Source of the DNA: Rhyacophila brunnea
Taxonomy: Eukaryota; Arthropoda; Insecta; Trichoptera; Rhyacophilidae
Direction: 5' to 3'
DNA length: 64,000 nucleotides
Assembly (NCBI GenBank): GCA_022495005.1
Contig: JAGYXB010001402.1
Coordinates: forward strand, 1-64,000
The notes under the pieces: generated by a model
Told to the model about the DNA's origin: nothing
Databases searched by the model: none
What the model saw: only the letters and a program-made list of their open reading frames with translations
Part shown: piece by piece, positions 58,046 to 64,000 of the stretch
How positions within the stretch are numbered: the first letter of the stretch is position 1
Layout of the letters: each line of letters starts with the position of its first letter
Translations under genes and position numbers: made by a program

Positions 58046-58539
58046 ACGATGGATTTTTTTACGGGTACTTCAATACTTCGGGATCGATCATTTTCCTCCA
58101 TTACGACACTGGAGTCGATAGTTTATTTTTTCAGTATCGCGTTATTTGTTAACTTTACACTATTTGAAATATTATAGCAGGCGCTCCATTGGCTAGCCAA
58201 AAGTACGAGGACTTAAATTAATCATTAAACTGCCATTGGCACGCTAGTCAGACGATTTATAAACTTCGACCTTTTTTTCGCGTGGAGTAGGTAACCAAAT
58301 CTGCGGGTATTAAAATAGGATTTAAGAAAATATATAAAATGCATGCACTTATCTTGCTAACGCGAACTTCAACTAGGTTTAATAAATTTTTTATTATAAC
58401 CAATAACAAACATTAGGTACCTTCAATGAGAATACAATTTGATGACTACGCTGCTACTGACATTTATTATTTTAGTCAGTTTAAAAACATATATAGGGAT
58501 GAAGACCTATAATTAATAAAATGAAAAGTCCGGAAATAA
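58046..58539 (+). promoter_or_regulatory. Family upstream block, right outer
   Basis: Similar to 30,930-31,560 and its mirror. It has no left-arm counterpart because of the left deletion near 5,220. No promoter element can be assigned. Confidence 0.4.
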
Positions 58540-58790
58540 TAATTAGAATAAAAGAAGAAGACGAATATGGTTGTACTAATTCAAAAATATTTGCGGGTGT
58601 GCGCATAACAACTGGCGAAAGTTTCATTGCAGTCGGATGAATAGTATAGGAACCATACGAATAAAAGAAAATAGAATGAAGAAGAAGAAGATGACTTTTC
58701 AAATTCGGAAAACCTTAACAGATGTGCAGACAATAACTCATTAAAGTTTTATCGTAATCGGATGAATGGTATAGGTATAGTGTACATATA
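58540..58790 (-). repeat. Interspersed repeat relic
   Basis: Carries gtttcattgcagtcggatga and rtataggaaccatacgaata units like those at 1,985-2,700. Two to three units are visible. Confidence 0.55.
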
Positions 58791-60068
58791 ATTAGGTAAT
58801 TATATTCTAGTTAGTGGCTGTCCTTACTTTATAATATTTTGTTATTATGCATTTTTAAATATTTGCATAGAAAATAATAAGTTGGTAAAACCGGTCCTGA
58901 TAATTAATAAAATATGTGAAAAAAGTATTTAGCCAATAGGTACATATTTAACGTTTTCAATGGTAAACTGTAATTATTTTAAATCGAGTAATTTTATAAT
59001 CAACAATAGGGACATCATGACGAGACACCACTGTATTATTGGACAAATAACACGCAGAAATCGTCAATATTCACTTGCCGTTTTTGGCGTTCGATATTGA
59101 CTTTACATATTTATTTTCTTTCTAAACGCTTCCTTGACTCATTGGGCTTACGTTTCGACACATTAATCAGTTCAACATTCATTATAAATATCGAAAAATA
59201 CTATTAACCTACAGAGCGATCAACACGAAGTCACTTTAATTTTGTTCAGGCAGACATATTGAAATCCGTATCACATGACCATCAGAGTAGCCGCTGATTG
59301 GCTTACTCATTTTAAGGGGATTTGGAATTCACACGAAAACTGTTTTAGGGGGTTTTGAAATTAAGACCAATTTTTGATAATAAATATTGAGGGTTTTAGG
59401 CCTTTTTTGAAACTATAACTTTGTCCAACATATAGTGGACAAAAACATATCTCTAAATAATATATATCTAACTCAAAATTTTATGAAAACCGTTTTAGGG
59501 GCTTTTGAAACTAGGCGCTTCAATAAATCGTCCGATTTGTCTATGCTCTGCTATGATCAACGAACGAATATAAAAGTCGAGCTGTCAAAAGTGAAAAGTT
59601 ACGATTCTCGTAATGTCTTCCGATAATCCTATAATTATTTTGTGTTATTTTATGTAGATTTGCATAAAATAATATAGCAGTGAAAACAACACAAGTTTTA
59701 CGATTTCTTTTATGAATGTCATAAACAAAAAATAATAAACATGTACATGTAGTAGCAAATATCACATTAATTAGGTAATTTAACTCCCAGTCGACGAGCC
59801 ATAAGTTTTGAAATGTTTTTCACTATAAAAATAATTGATAGCATGTATAATAATTATAATTGTACTTAGTTGAATTTAAAATAATGCATCTATCTATAAT
59901 AATATTATTAATACATCCAACGTGGCAATAATATTATTAGGTACTATCTTTTGTCTATGGCATACACAATCGTCGCTACTATCACGGCTGCCAGTTTTGC
60001 TAAATACATGTCTGTCAGGATTGCTCACAGTTGATTTATTGTCTCTATAATCTTCGAGAACGCTTCCA
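58791..60068. other. Upstream of outer right zinc-finger gene
   Basis: No gene. Around 59,333 and 59,483 a gaaaaccgttttaggggctt block is tandemly repeated, about 150 bases apart. At 59,530 cgatttgtctatgctctgct matches a block upstream of the inner genes (31,068). From 59,835 to 60,068 it is colinear with the left arm. Confidence 0.5.
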
Positions 60069-60221
60069 ATGCATACAATTGACGTAAATCGCCATGTAAT
60101 TGACTTTGAACCTGATGGATATGAACAACATTTGTTCGATATGTCTTTACATGGAAATAACCCAAAGTCAAATACTTTCATCAAACAAGAGTATGCCGAT
60201 GATTCCGGCCACGCTGCCGAG
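60069..60221 (+). CDS. Exon 1 of outer right zinc-finger gene
   Basis: 51 codons, MHTIDVNRHVIDFEPDGYEQ … FIKQEYADDSGHAAE, donor GAG|gttagt. It lacks the VKRE motif of the inner genes (VNRH here) but keeps IKQE. It pairs with 4,814-4,966. Phase 0. Confidence 0.82.
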
Positions 60222-60337
60222 GTTAGTTTTTCGTAGGTTATTTATTATTAAAAACATAGGTAGGTACCTGATAAATTAGCGTTTGTTTTTGTTATCGATA
60301 ATATTTGTGTAATAAATTATATTGTGATCTTTCTTAG

Positions 60338-60547
60338 GTTAAAAATTCTCAGAGACAATCAACAAATGACGCCAACGATATAAGTAAACAGGAAAAAAGT
60401 GTATTCCCGAAAGAAATATGTGGTCATTTCGGAAATCGAATTGGGAATTTTTCAATAGTCGTGAAAGGAAACTACTTCACAATTACTCCGGCTATAATTA
60501 CTGTAAATGAGTCGACAGTAAAGGTAAAACCGATTGAATTAAATAAG
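60338..60547 (+). CDS. Exon 2 of outer right zinc-finger gene
   Basis: 70 codons, phase 0, between ctttcttag|GTT and AAG|gtaata: VKNSQRQSTNDANDISKQEK, then CGHFGNRIGNFSIVVKG, then TITPAIITVNESTVKVKPIE. It is open in both outer copies and broken in both inner ones. No known domain is recognised. Confidence 0.78.
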
Positions 60548-60697
60548 GTAATAAACCATTTTTTTATTCAAAGAATAATTTACAAGATTGTAGAATGTAA
60601 CATTCTCATTATTCATAATACTAACATATTTTTGAAAAACTATGCTACAGATGCAAAACCTACCTAATTGCGACAAATTTTAACTAATGGCTCTTAA

Positions 60698-61139
60698 GGG
60701 GGACATGCTCAGCGTAGGTCAAAATTGAGCTTTTATTGCATTTTCAAAGCACGATCACAAATTTGGGATCACAAAGATTATCAATATAATTTTTATCGTA
60801 AATATTTCACTTTAATAATTTCGATATAAATTATACTAATGGTTTTATTAATGCGTTTAAAAATTAATAAATGTAAAAAATCTTAAGACCACTGCACATG
60901 GATGTACCGAAATATGACTATATTCTAAAACATTAGAGCGAGAGGTTTAAAAGAATACTATTTTATTTAATAGGTAAAAATACTTTATGCAGTCATCAAA
61001 TGTTTAAAATAAATATAAAGGATAATAAAGCTTCAACATTATTTAAATAGATTATCTACAACGTTTAAGGAATGTCCAGGATCATGCTTTGAAAATACAA
61101 TAAAAGCTCCATTTTGACATACGCTGAGCATGTCCGCTC
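60698..61139. mobile_element. 442-bp TTAA element
   Basis: Ends ggggacatgctcagcgtagg and the inverse abut TTAA (60,694-60,697 and 61,140-61,143). It is related to the 1.39 kb foldback but one side of the hairpin is largely deleted. It lies in the intron of the outer zinc-finger gene; the left arm has the empty site at 4,340. Confidence 0.88.
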
Positions 61140-61321
61140 TTAATACTCTCTGAAGCGCTTTCCAAATTGAGATACTTTTGGCGATCGGCTTTTGTGTTCT
61201 AAATAAGTGGATATTAATTTAATTACTTACCGGCGTCACGGACCACTCAAAGATATTTAAGTGTTGTAGGTACCTACCTTCCTTGAACTGTTAACATTGT
61301 TATGTTTAAATAACAACCTAT

Positions 61322-61432
61322 TTCATGCACAAACGAAAAAAAATCGTGCACAAATGTGAACTAACGATGCACAAACAAATGCACCCAAAAAAAATGGAGT
61401 TTTAACATTGGGTGATCCAGGTAAATCGACCT
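61322..61432 (-). mobile_element. Solo end of the giant-foldback family
   Basis: tgcacaaacgaaaaaaaatc through gggtgatccaggtaaatcgacct is a diverged copy of 21,610-21,726, including the gtgcac motif and terminal 16 bases with one change. It marks the outer edge of the right arm's homology. No partner end lies nearby. Confidence 0.75.
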
Positions 61433-61801
61433 CGTTGCCACGTGCATTTTTGAAGTTAGTTTATTTTCACAAATTAATAATAATTGTAAAACGTAAGTAG
61501 GCGTTGGTTCCTTTTTCTTGTACGTATCTTTCATAGCATTTGAAACCAAATAAACGAAGTCGGATGGTTGAAATTATTTTTGAATGATTTTTTCGATGAC
61601 GTACTGTCCGGCAACTAATCAGTTTTGCCAGTACCTAAAATTAATGCATTATAAGTACATTTGTCTATAAACTGCAACACATTCATTGAATGGTCAACTT
61701 TCCATCCAATTCAAACCTGCTTGGTTCGTACCATTGAACTTGAATCAAACCGGGCGGTTTGATTTGTTGGATTTGGGACCATCTTATTCACATGGAATAT
61801 A
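61433..61801. other. Intron sequence, nothing recognised
   Basis: Outside the palindrome and inside the outer gene's second intron. No structured feature seen. Confidence 0.4.
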
Positions 61802-62015
61802 TTTTAAAACATAAGAGCGAGAGGTTTAAAAGAATACTATTTTATGTAATCAAAATACTTTATGCAGTCATCAAATGTTTAAAATAAATATAAAGGATAA
61901 TAAGGCTTCAAAATTATATAAATAGAGTATCTACAATGTTTAAGAAATGTCCAGGGTTATGCTTTGAAAATACCATAAAAATCTCCATTTTGACCTACGC
62001 TGAGCATGTGGGCCG
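61802..62015. mobile_element. Truncated TTAA element relative
   Basis: From acataagagcgagaggttta to cctacgctgagcatg and then TTAA at 62,016-62,019. It matches one arm of the element at 60,698 and of the 1.39 kb foldback. The other end is absent. Confidence 0.75.
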
Positions 62016-62235
62016 TTAAGTGATATTATTAATTATAATTTAATAGGCAGGAAATGCAGTGTATATCTAATAAGGTGCATAAGACTATTAAATTTTACTT
62101 TTTTTTCAATTAAGATGCTTTTAACTGAAAGTGGAATTATCACACATTTCAAACAACTCATCATTACGAAGTCAAGTAACAGGTTGAAAAGGTGCGGGTA
62201 AAGGAATTAGTACTAAATCGTATACTTAATTTCAA

Positions 62236-62300
62236 GAAGTTGATTTCGACAAAAAGTATGTAGCTGATACAAAACCTCAAAGCAAACATAAGAGTTCTAG
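62236..62300 (+). pseudogene. Exon 3b-like relic in outer gene
   Basis: Reads EVDFDKKYVADTKPQSKHK, matching the dead exon at 47,598, but the acceptor is weakened (ttcaagaa for ttacaggaa) and no donor follows. Confidence 0.5.
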
Positions 62301-62728
62301 TCCCGGTTTCTCTTTTTCATGATGTATACCTGTAATTCAATTACTTACAAAATATTCTATAAATTTAAACAGGATAGTGTGACTAACACTTAAGAAAAGT
62401 ACCTACTAGTCTGCTGATAAAATAATATATAGGTCGGCAGCGAATATATTAAGCTTGGAATATGATGCTCTGATAAACATATATGGACTACTAATGTTTT
62501 TTTTTATTAAGGTCAAATGAATATAATATTATCTAGTCAGATTTTATATTATAGCTATATTTTAAGTGTTAATAATATATTTAAATCCCTTGCGATTTGA
62601 CTTGAAATAAAAAAACTGATCTACATAAGTACCCATTTTCCTCTAAATTTTATCCACCATGCTTGTCAAGATTCCTATGTTTATTATTAAGATATTTGAT
62701 TTTAATTCGATATTTCATCTTCTTTTAG
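62301..62728. other. Intron before outer zinc-finger exon
   Basis: AT-rich. It ends in the polypyrimidine-like tatttcatcttcttttag acceptor. Confidence 0.5.
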
Positions 62729-63862
62729 TTGATTTCTGCAACCACAGCCGTGACCTATTCCGGTAGTCTAGGATTGTCAGAGAGAGAAGTACAAGAGCCA
62801 TACGATGAAATACAGATTGACTATCAAGACATTAAAAAAGAATTGGGCGTATATGAAACGATTACTAATTTAGTCAGTCACACTGCTAAATGTAAGCATA
62901 TACAATCTACCATCACAGATCCCGAATTATTAGTAGCTGTTATAAAGTTAGAAAAAAAATCATTTAATAAGGAAAATTTTGTGTGCAGTTTTTGTTTTGA
63001 TTTTTTTGCTTCGCTATCTCAATTAAAGCTTCACAAAACGACTCATAAAAAATCAATAGCGGAGACCGTTGATTATGTCAGCATGCGATCCGAATTCAAG
63101 AATCAAAACAAAATTAGTCAATCTGGTAAAAAAGTATTTAAATGTAGTCAATGTGATTACTATAGCATTCATTCCGGCAATTTTAAACTACACAAAATGA
63201 ATCACTCTCGTGTAAGGCCATTTAAGTGTGACCAATGTGACTACTCATCCAAAACATCTCGTGATATGAAAATACACAAAATGACTCATTCTGGTGAAAA
63301 GCCATTTAAATGTGACCACTGTGATTACTCTTGTATACAATCCGGAGTAATGAAAATACACAAAATGTCTCATTCTGGTGAAAAGCCATTTAAATGTGAC
63401 CAATGTAATTACTCTTGTATCACATCTGGTGTTTTGAAAATACATAAAATGACTCATTCTTGTGAAAGGCCAATTAAATGTGATCGATGTAATTACTCTT
63501 GTATAACATCTGGTAATATGAAAATACACAAAATGACTCATTCTGGCGAAAAGCCATTTAAATGTGACCGTTGTGATTACTCGTGTATAACATCCGGTAA
63601 TATGAAATTACACAAAATGACTCATTCTGGTGAAAAGCCATTTAAATGTGACCAATGCAATTTCTCTTGTATAAGATCTTGTGATATGAAAAGGCATAGA
63701 ATGTTTCATTCTGGTGAAAAGCCATTTAAATGTGACCAATGTAATTACTCTTCTATCACATCTCGTACTTTGAATAAACATAAAATGACTCATTTCGAGA
63801 AAAAAGTTCGATTAAGGGGTATATGGGCAAAACAAGAATTTTCACACTTAACTGAAAAATGA
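62729..63862 (+). CDS. C2H2 zinc-finger exon, outer right gene
   Basis: 377 codons from cttcttttag|TTG to TGA. The N-terminus EPYDEIQIDYQDIKKELGVY is shared with the inner genes. One atypical finger (CSFCFDFF … HKTTH) is followed by eight regular fingers (CDQCNYSCITSGVLKIHKMT type) and a basic tail KKVRLRGIWAKQEF. It is a diverged paralogue of 48,851-50,131 with different finger helices, hence probably different DNA targets. With exons 1 and 2 it gives a model of about 498 residues, all junctions phase 0. No exon 3 with intact splice sites is seen between. Confidence 0.92.
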   Translation: MISATTAVTYSGSLGLSEREVQEPYDEIQIDYQDIKKELGVYETITNLVSHTAKCKHIQSTITDPELLVAVIKLEKKSFNKENFVCSFCFDFFASLSQLKLHKTTHKKSIAETVDYVSMRSEFKNQNKISQSGKKVFKCSQCDYYSIHSGNFKLHKMNHSRVRPFKCDQCDYSSKTSRDMKIHKMTHSGEKPFKCDHCDYSCIQSGVMKIHKMSHSGEKPFKCDQCNYSCITSGVLKIHKMTHSCERPIKCDRCNYSCITSGNMKIHKMTHSGEKPFKCDRCDYSCITSGNMKLHKMTHSGEKPFKCDQCNFSCIRSCDMKRHRMFHSGEKPFKCDQCNYSSITSRTLNKHKMTHFEKKVRLRGIWAKQEFSHLTEK

Positions 63863-64000
63863 TTCCAGTCAGCGCCATCTTTAGATTATAAAGCTTGAGC
63901 ATATCTAGGGACCGAGAAGGGTGGACGGAGCTTTACTGGAAATGTTTGCGACGTATATTAGGTTTGCGGTGGTATGAGTAACGAGGAGATAAGAGATCGA
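63863..64000. other. 3' flank of outer zinc-finger gene
   Basis: No clear polyadenylation signal before the window ends. Confidence 0.4.

Larger units (their letters stand above)
38069..61320 (-). repeat. Right arm of giant palindrome
   Basis: This is the inverted partner of 4,290-37,640, with matched features in reverse order and orientation. Right-arm-only events are deletions of about 289 and 270 bases inside the Harbinger element (junctions near 39,877 and 40,577), a shortened hairpin MITE at 47,654, a 585-bp hAT-type MITE at 56,150, a 127-bp insert at 57,304 and a TTAA element at 60,698. Similarity stops near 61,320, where a fragment of another element begins. Confidence 0.95.

Noticed and set aside
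4290..61320. Integrated virus or giant composite virus
   Set aside because: No capsid, polymerase B, integrase or other viral genes; all mobile genes are transposon transposases or RTE reverse transcriptase.
63245..63793. Minus-strand frames opposite the outer zinc fingers with repeated TRMSHFVYF
   Set aside because: Antisense reading of the finger repeat unit; periodicity comes from the fingers.

Overview
The window is animal, arthropod DNA and most likely from a moth or butterfly. It is AT-rich and full of short taggtacctac runs. It carries RTE-clade retrotransposon 3' ends with the tail read as 'catcatcagccggggtcaatccactgctggatgaaggcctcccc', which I recognise from Lepidoptera. It also has piggyBac, PIF/Harbinger, hAT and TTAA foldback transposons, and multi-exon C2H2 zinc-finger genes with spliceosomal introns. 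There is no prokaryotic signal. The order-level call is inference.

Layout: almost the whole window is one very large inverted repeat. The left arm runs from about 4.29 to 37.64 kb and the right arm from 38.07 to about 61.32 kb. They are separated by about 430 bases of non-palindromic DNA at the axis. Reading outward from the axis, each arm carries: a two-gene PIF/Harbinger element (MADF-BESS protein plus DDE transposase) with a hAT fragment inside its intron; an upstream block; a zinc-finger gene transcribed away from the axis (exon 1, dead exon 2, exon 3, dead exon 3b, zinc-finger exon); a decayed piggyBac transposase; a fragment of a second Harbinger transposase; a zinc-finger exon-1 pseudogene facing inward; an RTE copy; and a second zinc-finger gene (exons 1 and 2) facing outward. 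The right outer copy still has its zinc-finger exon at 62.7-63.9 kb. On the left the arm homology ends first, and other diverged exons of the same family lie at 1.8-4.0 kb.

The arms differ by insertions and deletions that can be dated against each other, because one arm usually keeps the empty site. The left arm carries a 13.77 kb insertion (7,957-21,726) that is itself a palindrome, a giant foldback element with a 9-bp target duplication and decayed zinc-finger arrays. Two further elements are nested in its right half: a 1.39 kb TTAA foldback, which landed in a tRNA-like relic, and a 4.70 kb Harbinger element. The right arm carries a 585-bp hAT-type MITE with an 8-bp duplication, a 127-bp insert with a 13-bp duplication and a hammerhead-like core, and a 442-bp TTAA element.

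Functional reading: the only long undamaged reading frames are the zinc-finger exons (two 426-codon copies in the arms, one 377-codon outer copy) and their short N-terminal exons. The N-terminal exons are rich in psi-K-x-E motifs, the SUMO acceptor consensus, which would fit nuclear DNA-binding regulators. All transposase copies examined are broken, and several carry different lesions in the two arms. By eye the arms look nearly identical over the inner zinc-finger genes (about 22.5-34 kb against 41-52 kb) and less so on both sides, as expected if gene conversion acts there. A misassembly or haplotype join is the main alternative and cannot be excluded from sequence alone.
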